Source: Rhodovulum sp. (GTDB lineage: Bacteria > Pseudomonadota > Alphaproteobacteria > Rhodobacterales > Rhodobacteraceae). From it: a DNA stretch of 64,000 nucleotides. The translations under genes and the position numbers were made by a program. Position 1 is the stretch's first letter, and each line of letters opens with the position of its first letter. This document shows, piece after piece, positions 16,879 through 25,561 of the stretch. The notes under the pieces are model-generated. The model searched no databases. It saw only the letters and a list, made by a program, of their open reading frames with translations, and was not told the origin of the DNA. The stretch spans positions 20,107 to 84,106 of the forward strand of contig JACKKC010000011.1 in assembly GCA_020637615.1 (NCBI GenBank). Reading direction: 5' to 3'.

Positions 16879-17553
16879 TCACCCATCGGGGACCGGCGCG
16901 ACCATCAGGTTCATTGCAATCGATATCCTCTCGCGTTTTCCCGAATAGGCTCGAACGCCATGCAAGAGCCACCCGGAGAAGGCAACGATCATGCCGGACG
17001 TCGGCCGGATCCCATAGTTCGAATGCTCCCGCATTCCATCTGGCCACCGAAACCCGACACCAGGAGCGTACATCTGATTCATTGGAAACCTCGGATCGTA
17101 CAGCACGAGCTCGCCGCCGTGGTCCGCACCGCTTCCGGTGCTGCCATCATCGACATAATAGACACATGCCCACAGCGTGCCCGGGTGCGCGTGTGATTGC
17201 TTTGAACCCATGGGCGGATATACGTTGGCCCACATTTCGAGGTTCCATCGGAACCGCGGCTTGTCGACCTGCTTTTGGTCGACCGTGAAGCGGTCACAAA
17301 ACGCGACGGCATGTCGTGCAAGGTCCAAGGCCGCACCGGATGCCCATCCCTGCATGCCCTTCGGTGACTCCCAACCTACCGTGCTGGACTGCTGGTTGCC
17401 GGCATGCTCCTCGCGCTTGCGCACGATAGCAGAACGCAGCTCAGAGTTGAGCTTATCCGCGTCTGGGACATATCCGACAATTACGCCCGTCGGAAACAGA
17501 CTTAGTACTCGCGAACGGAAAGCGCCGCCGTCCGACTGTGTAGACCCTGTCAT
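16879..17553 (-). CDS. Putative 2OG-Fe(II) oxygenase (2OG-FeII_Oxy_5-like)
   Basis: About 225 residues from the ATG at 17553 (MTGSTQSDGGAFRSRVLSLF); a GTG 27 bases upstream is an alternative. The C-terminal half carries the jelly-roll pattern of this dioxygenase class: SHAHPGTLWACVYYVDDGS with iron-binding histidine, GELVLYDPRFPMNQ, and PTSGMIVAFSGWLLHGVRAY with the distal histidine before an arginine (KRERISIAMNL) that would hold 2-oxoglutarate. Related proteins are often phage- or island-borne, with unknown substrates. It is divergent from the repeat-rich secreted gene at 17691, and base use is less GC-rich than in the catabolic operons, suggesting transferred cargo. Confidence 0.7.
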   Translation of the reverse strand: MTGSTQSDGGAFRSRVLSLFPTGVIVGYVPDADKLNSELRSAIVRKREEHAGNQQSSTVGWESPKGMQGWASGAALDLARHAVAFCDRFTVDQKQVDKPRFRWNLEMWANVYPPMGSKQSHAHPGTLWACVYYVDDGSTGSGADHGGELVLYDPRFPMNQMYAPGVGFRWPDGMREHSNYGIRPTSGMIVAFSGWLLHGVRAYSGKRERISIAMNLMVAPVPDG

Positions 17554-17690
17554 TTTTCGGTCACACTGCGGGTAGATCACTGCGCAAATAAGTTGCCCGA
17601 AAGCCTGATCCGTTGCAAGATTCTAATCCTCAGGGGTGTCGGAAAGCATCATTGCGGCAGCGCGTCATCCCGACGAGCGAGGGGGTCACG

Positions 17691-18890
17691 ATGGTAACGC
17701 TGCGACGTAGGTCGGCACTCCTAACGTCAACCGCGCTTGGCGGTCTCCTTTGCGTTGGGGCTCCGTTCTTGACCGGTTTTGATGGTTACGATGCGAAGGC
17801 TTGCGCATTTGACGGAAGAGTAATTGTAAGTTGCAATGAAGACCCAGATGGGCCTTCCGAATTCATACTATTGTATGATCCAGTCCCAGATAACGATAGC
17901 CTCATTGAAGAACTTTTCATCTTCAACGACTTTGAGGGATCTGAATCGATTAGCACACCGATTCTATCGCCCGGCCCGTTTGTGTTTGAAGGGAATGATT
18001 TCCTCGGTCTTCAAGTTGGTTTTGACGGGATCTTGACCGTAGATGATTCTGCCTCCGATTGGGGGTCTGGGGACGACACTTTTTTTGTCGCGGATGGACT
18101 TCTGGAGCTTCCCGGCGGCCTGATAGGGGGCGCTGGCGACGACGTATTTACCATTGATGGCGGCACAGTCGGGGGCAGCCTTCTCGGTGAAGTTGGCGAT
18201 GACACATTCGCGATCCTAGACGGCGAAGTCCGGGGAGACCTGCTCGGCGGCGAAGGGAGCGACATGTTCGCCGTAGACCGTGGCACAGTCGTCGGCCGCC
18301 TCCTCGGTGAAGCGGGGAACGACATCTTCGACATTTCCGGTGGCAGCGTCTCGAACATCGAGGGCGGCGATGGCGACGACAGCGTTACGGTCGCCGGGTC
18401 TGCCCAAGTCGGTTCGGTGATCGGAGGAAGCGGCAACGACACCTTCACATTGAATGGAGGCAGCGTCTTCGGCGACGTCTTCGGGGACTTGGGCAACGAC
18501 ACGTTCACAGTGACCGGTGGAGTCCTGCTGGGGAACGGCGACACAACCTTCGGCAATATTGTAGGCGGCCTTGGCAACGACACGTTCACGGTGACCAGCG
18601 GGACGGTAACCGGCAGTCTCCTTGGAGAGGCAGGTGAGGATAGCTTCAATATCGAAGGGGGCACCGTCCAGGGCAACATCGTCGGAGGTGACACGGACGA
18701 CGCGGATACGATCAGCATTGCCGGAGGGATGCTCGAGGGCAGCGCCTTCGGTGGCGGCGGGAATAACAGATTCACGGTGTCGGATGGCAAAGTTCAGGGC
18801 GACCTGAGCGGCGGTGAGGGCAACGATACATTCCTGGTGACCGGCGGCACCGTCGCCGGCAGCCTCCGCGGCTGGACTGGCGAAGACCGT
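17691..18890 (+). pseudogene. Secreted repeat-rich beta-solenoid protein, 3' end cut by IS3
   Basis: The start at 17691 (MVTLRRRSALLTSTALGGLL) follows GAGGGGG and gives a signal peptide of about 30 residues. After an acidic region of about 90 residues, some twelve imperfect repeats of 18-25 residues follow the pattern GG-x-GNDTF-x-VxGGxVxGxxxG (for example LGNDTFTVTGGVLL, SGNDTFTLNGGSVFGDVFG). They predict a right-handed beta-solenoid like autotransporter passenger domains. They resemble RTX repeats but lack regular nonapeptide spacing. The frame runs into the IS3 terminus at 18891 and stops at 18926 within it, so any C-terminal export or translocator domain is lost. GC content is lower than in the flanks. 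Confidence 0.75.
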
Positions 18891-18962
18891 TGTCCGTCGT
18901 CAGACTTTTCGGGACATCTAAGCTGATCGAGCATTGGAGGGCTCTGGCTCATCTGTTTCAGG

Positions 18963-19939
18963 TTAGGCCGCTCGGCCGTGATGGCTCAAGCGGCGGTTTT
19001 GAATGGTCAGTTTCTTAATCTTTTCCCGGGCCTCGAGGATGGCCTGACCGCGGCCGAGGTAGACATCGGCGGGGGTCAGGTTGCCGAGGCTCTCGTGGTA
19101 GCGGCAGTGGTTGTAGTGCTCGACGAAGGCTGCGACGGCGGCCTCGAGCTGGCCCGGCAGGAAGTAGTTCTCGAGCAGAACGCGGTTCTTCAGCGTCTGG
19201 TGCCAGCGCTCGATCTTGCCTTGGGTCTGGGGTGGTTCGGCGCGCCGCGGATATGGGCGATACCCTTGTCCGCGAGCCAGTCCGCGAGATCGCCCGCGAC
19301 GTAGGACGAGCCGTTGTCGCTGAGCAACCGGGGACGATGGACGACGTTGGCGGTGTCGCAGCCCGAGGCCGCCAGGGCAAGCTCCAGCGTATCGGTGACG
19401 TCACCGGCGCGCATGCTGGTGCAGAGCTTCCAGGCGACGATGAAGCGGGAATAGTCGTCGAGGATCGTCGAGAGGTAGAACCAGCCCCAGCCGGCGACCT
19501 TGAGATAGGTGAAGTCAGTCTGCCAGAGCTGGTTCGGTCCCGTCGTCTGTTCCGGTGAACGCCTCTGCCGCCTTTGCCACGACGAAGGCAGGGCTGGTGA
19601 TCAGGTCGTGCGCCTTGAGCAGGCGATAGACCGAAGCCTCTGAGACGAAATACTTCTCTTCGTCGGTGAAGCGGATGGCCAGCCCCGCGCCGACAGCTCC
19701 GGCGCCTCGAGCGCGAGGGCGAGAATGCGCTCCCGCACCGGCTCGGGGATGCGGTTCCACACCCGGCCGGGCCTGGGCGACTGGTCCTCCAAGCCTTCCG
19801 GCCCATGCTCACGGTAGCGGTCGTACCAGCGGTAGAAGGTCGCGGACGGCACCCTGATCCGCGCCAGGGTCCGCGCACCGGCAGGTGCGATCCTTCGACC
19901 AGCCGGATGATCTCGAGCTTCGGCGGCGACATACCTCAT
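18963..19939 (-). pseudogene. IS3 element 1 OrfB (integrase core), several frameshifts
   Basis: OrfB would start at the ATG overlapping the end of orfA (19939) and end KLTIQNRRLSHHGRAA at 18963. Recognisable blocks are ATFYRWYDRYREHGPEGLED, FTDEEKYFVSEASVYRLLKA and DTLELALAASGCDTANVVH followed by RPRLLSDNGSSYVAGDLADW with a catalytic Asp. They sit in at least three different frames. The integrase core is therefore broken and the element cannot move by itself. Confidence 0.85.
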
Positions 19940-20358
19940 GCGCGGTCGCCCCAGCCCCCGGTCATGCTTTTTTTGAGCAGACGGTTCTCCAGCGTGAGAT
20001 CAGCCACCGCCTCTTTCAGCGCCGCCGCCTCGGCGCGCAGCTCCTTCACCTCAGGACTCGTCGCCTGACGTGCCGTGTCGCCCGCAAGGCGTCGCTTGCC
20101 GGCCTCGAGGAACTCCTTCGACCAGCTGTAGTACAGGCTCTGCGCGATCCCTTCTCGGCGACAGTGCTCCGCGATGCTGTCCTCGCCGCGCAACCCGGCG
20201 AGGACGATCCTGATCTTTTCCTCCGCCGAATGCTGCTTCCGCGTCGCTCGACGGATCTCTTTCACCACCTTCTCGGCGGCCGCTCTCTGCGTTCCGGGTT
20301 TCTGGCTCATCTCCACTCCTTGGCGGTTACGATGAACCAGAAACCCTCCGTTGCTCAA
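19936..20358 (-). CDS. IS3 element 1 OrfA (helix-turn-helix protein)
   Basis: The 140-residue frame contains QHSAEEKIRIVLAGLRGEDS and IAEHCRREGIAQSLYYSWSK, a homeodomain-like HTH_Tnp_1 DNA-binding domain. A leucine-zipper-like coiled coil (LRAEAAALKEAVADLTLENR) and the ending LLKKSMTGGWGDRA follow. This is a normal IS3-family OrfA; the start may be the internal ATG at MSQKPGTQ rather than the first codon. Its stop overlaps the OrfB start. OrfA is intact even though OrfB is broken, so it could still bind the element ends. Confidence 0.85.
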   Translation of the reverse strand: MSNGGFLVHRNRQGVEMSQKPGTQRAAAEKVVKEIRRATRKQHSAEEKIRIVLAGLRGEDSIAEHCRREGIAQSLYYSWSKEFLEAGKRRLAGDTARQATSPEVKELRAEAAALKEAVADLTLENRLLKKSMTGGWGDRA

Positions 20359-20395
20359 TCACCTCAAATCGTCCCACGGGTGCTGACGGCGGACA

Positions 20396-21565
20396 ATCAT
20401 CGGGGTGCTGCGCGAGCATGAGGCGGGGGCGTCGGTCGCCGAGCTCTGCCGCAAGCACGGGATATCGTCGGCGACATTCTACGCTTGGAAGGCCAAGTTC
20501 GGCGGGATGGAGGTGTCGGACGCGAAGCGGCTGAAGACGCTCGATGCGGAGAACGCAAGGCTGAAGCGGCTCTACGCCGACGCGATGCTCGACAACACCG
20601 GGCTGAAAGAGCTACTGGCAAAAAAAATGGCGACGCCCGCCGCCAGGCGGGACGCGGTCGCGCATCTGAGGACGAGCCTCGAGGTGAGCGAGCGGCGGGC
20701 GTGCACCATCATCGCCGCGGACCGGAGCACGGTCCGCTATTGCAGCCAACGTCCCGACGATGCCGGGGTGCGCGCGCGGCTGCGGGAGCTGGCGGATCTG
20801 CGCCGGAGATTCGGCTATCGCCGGCTGCATGTCCTGCTTCGCGGCGAGGGCCATACCCTGAACCGCAAGAAGACCCAGCGGCTCTACCGCGAGAAAGGGC
20901 TGGCGGTCCGCCGGCGCCGATCGCGCCGCCGGATCGCGGTGGCGCGCACGCCGATCCCGAGGCCGGAAGGGCCGAACTGCCGCTGGTCGACCGACTTCGT
21001 GCACGACCAGCTGGCCTGCGGGCGCCGGTTCCGGGTGCTGACGGTCATCGATGATGTGACCAAGGAATGCCTCGCCGCCGTCCCGGACACCTCGCTCACC
21101 GGCAAGCGGGTGGTGCGCGAGATGGGCGCCCTGATCGCGCGGCGCGGGCGCCCGGACGTCATCGTCAGCGACAACGGCACCGAGTTCACCTCCTCGGCAG
21201 TCCTGGCCTTCATCCAGGCAACCAAGGTCGATTGGCGCTACATCACGCCGGGCAAGCCGACCGAGAACGCCTTCGCCGAGAGCTTCCAGGGGAGGATGCG
21301 CGACGCGTGTCTCAACGCGCACCTGTTCTTCTCGATGAACCACGCCCGCGCCGCCGTCGCCCGCTGGGTCGAGGAGTTCAACACCGCGCGGCCCCACTCG
21401 GCGATCGGCTACATGACGCCGGCCGCCTACGCCGCCAAGCTCGCCGCAATGGGCGATCGGCTCCGCGTGACGGAAGCGCTCCACCGATCGCCCATTGCTC
21501 TGTCGGCGCAAGCGCGCCAGTTTGACCGCGGGACTCCAGCTTCGGCCGGATGAAAGGCGGGGGTC
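20396..21565 (+). mobile_element. IS3-family element 2, left end missing
   Basis: Sequence homologous to orfA begins abruptly at the terminus of IS3 element 1 (20395), so the left end and the first codons of orfA are lost. The right end is probably the GGGGGTCA block at about 21558-21565 after the transposase stop. No target duplication can be assigned. Confidence 0.7.
20405..21553 (+). CDS. IS3 transposase OrfAB fusion, N-terminus missing
   Basis: Residues corresponding to orfA (VLREHEAGASVAELCRKHGI, helix-turn-helix, coiled coil to LKELLAKKM) run directly into orfB (ATPAARRDAVAHLRTSLEVS). The rve core is complete: STDFVHDQLACGRRFRVLTV, DVIVSDNGTEFTSSAVLAFI and PTENAFAESFQGRMRDACLN give the DDE triad. 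The two orfs join at an A8 run at about 20620-20628, where most relatives need a -1 shift, so here the run length seems to fuse them in frame. The first codons are lost to the neighbouring IS3 terminus, and the GTG at 20405 is only a default start. Probably inactive because the left end is gone. Confidence 0.8.
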   Translation: MLREHEAGASVAELCRKHGISSATFYAWKAKFGGMEVSDAKRLKTLDAENARLKRLYADAMLDNTGLKELLAKKMATPAARRDAVAHLRTSLEVSERRACTIIAADRSTVRYCSQRPDDAGVRARLRELADLRRRFGYRRLHVLLRGEGHTLNRKKTQRLYREKGLAVRRRRSRRRIAVARTPIPRPEGPNCRWSTDFVHDQLACGRRFRVLTVIDDVTKECLAAVPDTSLTGKRVVREMGALIARRGRPDVIVSDNGTEFTSSAVLAFIQATKVDWRYITPGKPTENAFAESFQGRMRDACLNAHLFFSMNHARAAVARWVEEFNTARPHSAIGYMTPAAYAAKLAAMGDRLRVTEALHRSPIALSAQARQFDRGTPASAG

Positions 21566-21634
21566 ACAGCAAGAGGTCTCTCAGAGCCGATCCATTGCCG
21601 GCCCGATCCACCAGATGCCGGGACTGCACGGCCA

Positions 21635-22713
21635 GTCACCCGAATCTAAAGTTCGGCACATGTGTTTCGCTGTGTCCGCTGGCAGAACCGCTTGACGGAT
21701 GCGAGGATCTCATCAGCTGATTTGACCCATCGGTATGGCTTGGGCTTCTCGTTATGCGCCTCAATGAAGGCGGCAATGTCGGCCTCTAGCTCGGCGGTGG
21801 ACCGGTGGACACCCCGTTGCAGTTGCTTGCGTGTCAACTCAGCGAACCAACGCTCCACTTGGTTGATCCAGCTTGCCGACGTGGGCGTGAAATGCACGTG
21901 CCAGTGCGGGCGGCGCGCCAGCCACGCCTTGACGCGCGGCGTTTTGTGCGTGGCATAGTTGTCCATCACCAGATGCACCTCCGGCCCGTCCGGCATGGCA
22001 ACGTCGATCTTCTTGAGGAAGTCGAGGAACCCGGTCGCCTGATGCCGTTTGTAGCATTTCCCGATCACCGCCCCCGTGGCGATATCGAGCGCGGCAAACA
22101 GCGACGTCGTGCCGTGTCGAATGTATGTGTGGTTCTGCGTTCGGCGACACCCGACGCCATCGGCAGCACCGGCTGTTCGCGGTCCAGCGCCTGATCTGCG
22201 ATTTTTCATCTACACACAGCACGATAGCCCGGTTCGGCGGCGACATGTAAAGGCCGATGACGATGTCCTGCACCTTGTCGACGAACAGCGGATCGGTCGA
22301 GAGTTTGAACGTCCTCGCCCGATGCGGCTGAAGGCCGAAGGCGGCCCAGATGCGCCGGATTGTCGTATGCGACAGGCGCGTTGCTGCTTCGGCCATCGAT
22401 CGGATCGACCAATGGGTGGCATCCTTCGGCGCGCTGTTCAGTGTGCGTTCGATTACCGCAGCAACCTGATCGTCCGATACGGTGCGTGGCCGACCGGGCC
22501 GGTATTCGTCGGTCAAACCCTCGATCCGCTCCTTCACAAACCGCCTGCGCCATTTGCCAACAGTGTGCTCATGCACACCGAGCCGCGCACCAGCCTCCTT
22601 GCTTTGAAGCCCTTCCGCGCAGAGCAAGATCATCCTGCACCGGTCCGAGAGCGACCGCGCCGCCTTGTGTCGCCGAACCTGTGCTTCGAGGAAGGCCCGT
22701 TCCTCCTCACTCA
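21635..22713 (-). mobile_element. IS630-family element, type 1 copy 2 (cut by IS5)
   Basis: Begins GTCACCCGAATCTAAAG like copy 1 at 11865 and is nearly identical to it, in the same orientation. It ends in the transposase N-terminal codons at 22713, where the IS5-type element starts. The sequence beyond the IS5 right end does not resume copy 1, so the rest was deleted. Confidence 0.8.
21646..22713 (-). pseudogene. IS630 transposase, type 1 copy 2 (truncated, frameshifted)
   Basis: The N-terminal half (LSEEERAFLEAQVRRHKAAR, helix-turn-helix, GLTDEYRPGRPRTVSDDQVA, LSTDPLFVDKVQDIVIGLYM) is open from the IS5 junction to about 22190 and includes CVDEKSQI with the first catalytic Asp. The frame then breaks, and the C-terminal half (LFAALDIATGAVIGKCYKRH, VHLVMDNYATHKTPRVKAWL) continues in another frame to the stop at 21646. 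The start codon region has been replaced by the IS5-type element. Fewer indels are present than in copy 1. Confidence 0.85.
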
Positions 22714-23607
22714 GAGGCTGTTTGAAAACAGTTGAGGCGTTTCCGTCCGCGTGATTCATGCTGTGGATGTGGACAGCTGAAAGCCGCGGGCGGATGGCCC
22801 GGATCGAGAAGAAGACAAAGCGCTACCCGAGCGACCTGACGGATGCGGAATGGGCCGGAATTGAGCCGCTCCTGCCGCCGCCGGCGCGAACGGGGCGCAA
22901 GCGCACCGTGGACCTGCGGGAAGTCCTGAACGCGATCAGATACATGGTCCGCTCCGGCTGCGAGTGGCGGATGCTGCCCGTCCATTTCCCGCCCTGGCAG
23001 ACGGTCTACTGGTGGTTTCGCCGCTTCGTGCGGCTGCTGCTGTTTCGCACGATCCACGACGTCGCCCTGATGGTCGACCGCGAGCGGGCCGGCCGCGCGC
23101 CCGCGCCTTCCGCGGCGATCCTCGACAGCCAGACGGTGAAGGCCCCCGCCGCGCACGGCAGCCGCGGCTTCGACGGCGCGAAGAAGACCGTCGGCCGCAA
23201 GCGCCACATCGCGGTGGACACCGACGGTCGCCTGCTGATGGTCGGCCTGACCACCGCCGACATCTCCGACAGCGCCGGGGCGCAGGCCATCCTCGACGCG
23301 CTCTGCCGGCGCTGGCCCTGGGTGAAGCATCTGTTCGCCGACGGCGCCTATGACCGCCGGCAGATGCTCGACAAGGCGGCTTTCCTCGACTTCGTCCTCG
23401 AGATCGTCCCCCGAAGCGACGCGCCCGGCTTCCAGAACCTGCCGCGGCGCTGGGTCGTCGAGCGGACCTTCGGGTGGCTCACCCGATATCGCCGGCTGGT
23501 CCGCGACTACGAGGCCCGTCTCGATGTCTCCGAGGCCATGATCTACGCGGGAATGTCATCCTCTCTCCTGCGCAGGATCACTCACCCCTGAGTTGTCAAA
23601 CGGACTC
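22714..23607 (+). mobile_element. IS5-family element (IS1031-like), complete ends
   Basis: Left end GAGGCTGTTTGAAAAC and right end read inward GAGTCCGTTTGACAAC match at 13 of 16 positions. The flanking bases are TCA on both sides (22711-22713 and 23608-23610), a TNA target duplication as expected for the IS1031 group. Length 894 bp. This is the most intact mobile element of the array. Confidence 0.85.
22794..23591 (+). CDS. IS5-family (IS1031 group) transposase, intact
   Basis: The 265-residue frame from MARIEKKTKRYPSDLTDAEW shows the DUF4096 N-terminal domain (IEPLLPPPARTGRKRTVDLR, VRSGCEWRMLPVHFPPWQTV). The DDE core follows: AAILDSQTVKAP with the first Asp, VKHLFADGAYDRRQMLDKAA with the second, and RRWVVERTFGWLTRYRRLVR with the catalytic Glu. 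Length and motifs are complete. An ATG 36 bases upstream is an alternative start. Given intact ends and a visible target duplication, this element may still be mobile and is probably the latest arrival in the region. Confidence 0.9.
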   Translation: MARIEKKTKRYPSDLTDAEWAGIEPLLPPPARTGRKRTVDLREVLNAIRYMVRSGCEWRMLPVHFPPWQTVYWWFRRFVRLLLFRTIHDVALMVDRERAGRAPAPSAAILDSQTVKAPAAHGSRGFDGAKKTVGRKRHIAVDTDGRLLMVGLTTADISDSAGAQAILDALCRRWPWVKHLFADGAYDRRQMLDKAAFLDFVLEIVPRSDAPGFQNLPRRWVVERTFGWLTRYRRLVRDYEARLDVSEAMIYAGMSSSLLRRITHP

Positions 23608-23940
23608 TCAGGTCCGATCCCGACAGAGCGACATACCCATGGCGATCCCTGGCTCCGAAAAGGCTGAAATCGGCGAGAGTCGTGTAGCGTGCAAGTCCAT
23701 GGTCCCCTCCATTTTCACAAAGGGAATCAGAGACGATACGACCATGCAAGGCAGATGTGTGAATATCATAGGCACCCGGCAGACAGGCGCGCGCGGATCT
23801 GTCTCTCGCCAAATCCGCGGAGAAGATGCAACGCAGCCACGGCGGGCAGGCGCCGGTCCGGGGGCCGAAACGTCGGACCGACGGTACTTGATGCCGGGCC
23901 TTGTCTGGGGGGGCCGGTGAAGGCTAAAGAGCGCGGGGCA
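23608..23940. other. Intergenic region upstream of tRNA-Val
   Basis: No gene is supported. The stretch contains scattered short frames without ribosome-binding sites. It should hold the tRNA promoter: GC-rich sequence with GGCCGGTGAAGGCTAAAGAG precedes the tRNA, but no clear -35/-10 pair can be assigned. Confidence 0.4.
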
Positions 23941-24016
<76 letters not shown>

Positions 24017-24466
24017 ACACTTTCACTCGTAATGTCAATGACATGCGCGCGGAGTTCTGCCCGCGCCATGTCGCTGCAAAGGCCGCCCGCTGCGCCTCCG
24101 CTGCACTGAATGCCTGCCGAGCATCGGAGACGACGGCAGATGGAGACGATCAACAGACGACCGAGCGGGAAGCAGCAGGCGACGAAGGAACACGATGGCA
24201 GATCGCGCAGCTGCTCGTTTGGCATGCATTCCGAAGTGGGCCCGCGAGACGGGGTGAAAAGCTGAACGCGGCGAGTTGCATGCGCTGAGCGGTTAGCCGG
24301 CGGCGACACTCCAACACCCGGCCGTTGGATGCAACAACGCGAGCCGTGGACGGGCCGGCGATGTGGCCAATGCCGCATTAGTCCCCGGGAAACAGATCAG
24401 CGCAGACACACAGTCGCGAACTTTGGCCCACCTCTACGGATATTAAGTGCGATCACGCGGAAGCTA
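24017..24466. other. Intergenic region between tRNA-Val and IS630 type 2
   Basis: This 450-bp stretch contains no convincing gene in any frame. There is no recognisable domain, no strong ribosome-binding site and no clear terminator after the tRNA. It may be eroded island DNA. Confidence 0.4.
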
Positions 24467-25561
24467 GAGCGGAATCCGATCAGTCTGCATCGTACCCGGC
24501 GGCTGCGAAGTAGTTTGCGCATTCCCTAAGGACTGAAGGTGTCGACGATACGTCCGATGGCGTGCCAGAGGCCGGCGACGGTTCGCTCGGCGGCCTTTCG
24601 GAGCAGGGCCTTGAGTTTGGCGAATGCGTTCTCGATCGGATTGAAGTCGGGGCTGTAGGGCGGGAGGAAGAGGAGCGCCGCGCCGGCAGCCTCGATGAGC
24701 GCGCGGACCCTCGGCCCCTTGTGGCTGGAGAGGTTGTCCATGACGACGACATCGCCGGGCCGGAGCTCCGGCACGAGGACCTGCGCGACGTAGGCCTCGA
24801 AGGCCTCGCGGTTGATCGGTCCGGAGAGCACGAAGGGCGCGATCATGCCGCGCAGCGTGAGGGCGGCGACGACGGTGGTGGTCTTCCAGTGGCCGTGTGG
24901 CACGCCGACGCGCAGGCGCTCGCCACGGGGCGCGCGGCCGTGGGTGCGGGCCATGTTGGTCTTCGCCCATCCTCCGCAGGACAATCGATCCCCCGGATCG
25001 ATTGCTGATCCTGCTCCGACATCGATGAAGACCAGCCGCGCGGGGTCGAGGTCGGGCTGCGCCTCGAACCAGGCCTCGCGCCGCTTCAGGACGTCGGGCC
25101 GGTCCTGCTCGCTGGCGTGCGCGGTCTTTTTTTGCGCGTGATCCGGTGGCGGGCGAAGAAGCGCTGCAGCGTCCCGTAGCCGAAGGCGTGGCCGCGGCTC
25201 GCCATCGCCACCCGCAGTTCCTCCATGGTGATGTCCGGGGTCTCGGCAACGAGCCCGAGCACCAGAGCGGCTTGGGCCTCGATCCGCCCCGAACGGCGAT
25301 CCCCGCCCAGCGGTCCCGGCCGGACGTCCCCCTTCTCGCGGGCCAGCGTCCGCCAGCGGCTCACGCTCGCCGCACTTACCCCGAACCGGGCGGCCGCCTC
25401 CCGATGCGTCGCCCCCGCGGCGACCGCCGCGAGAACCCGGGTCCGAAGGCCGACAGAGAGCGCTTTCGACATGCCTGCCGGCCTCCCCTCCGGCAGACAG
25501 CTTGAATCAGAACCCGCGCTTCAGGGGAATCCCCAAGATTCACTCAGCTCGGGTCTCGCTC
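24467..25561 (-). mobile_element. IS630-family element, type 2 copy B (complete ends)
   Basis: Bounded by TA on each side (24465-24466 and 25562-25563). Left end GAGCGGAATCCGATCAGTC and right end read inward GAGCGAGACCCGAGCTGAG form imperfect inverted repeats with matching GAGCG and CCGA blocks. Length 1095 bp. It has inserted at the TA inside the stop codon of the neighbouring sugar-ABC ATPase gene. Confidence 0.82.
24480..25472 (-). pseudogene. IS630 transposase, type 2 copy B (A7 frameshift site, damaged end)
   Basis: Part A (MSKALSVGLRTRVLAAVAAG, helix-turn-helix ATHREAAARFGVSAASVSRW) spans 25472 to about 25086. Part B is in the -1 frame (KKTAHASEQDRPDVLKRREA to VVMDNLSSHKGPRVRALIEA, FNPIENAFAKL). 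The switch lies at a run of seven A on the coding strand (complement of T 25127-25133), a classic -1 slippage site for this family. Near the C-terminus an extra base in the CCTAAGG tract disrupts the frame before the family ending ECANYFAAAGYDAD. An in-frame palindromic insert follows FID and separates the first catalytic Asp from the next conserved block. Probably inactive. Confidence 0.8.

Larger units (their letters stand above)
18891..20395 (-). mobile_element. IS3-family element 1 (frameshifted)
   Basis: The left end starts TGTCCGTCGTCAG at 18891. The right end, read inward from 20395, is TGTCCGCCGTCAG: terminal inverted repeats with one mismatch in 13. The size is 1505 bp. Flanks share no target duplication: the beta-solenoid gene is on the left and a second IS3 orfA on the right. 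Confidence 0.82.

Noticed and set aside
17700..18880. CRISPR or tandem DNA repeat array
   Set aside because: The repetition is at the protein level and imperfect in DNA; there are no regular direct repeats with unique spacers here or elsewhere in the window.
17613..18926. RTX calcium-binding toxin call for the repeat protein
   Set aside because: Repeats contain GNDTF units but not the regular GGxGxDxUx nonapeptide arrays, and a Sec-type signal peptide is present rather than a C-terminal type I signal.
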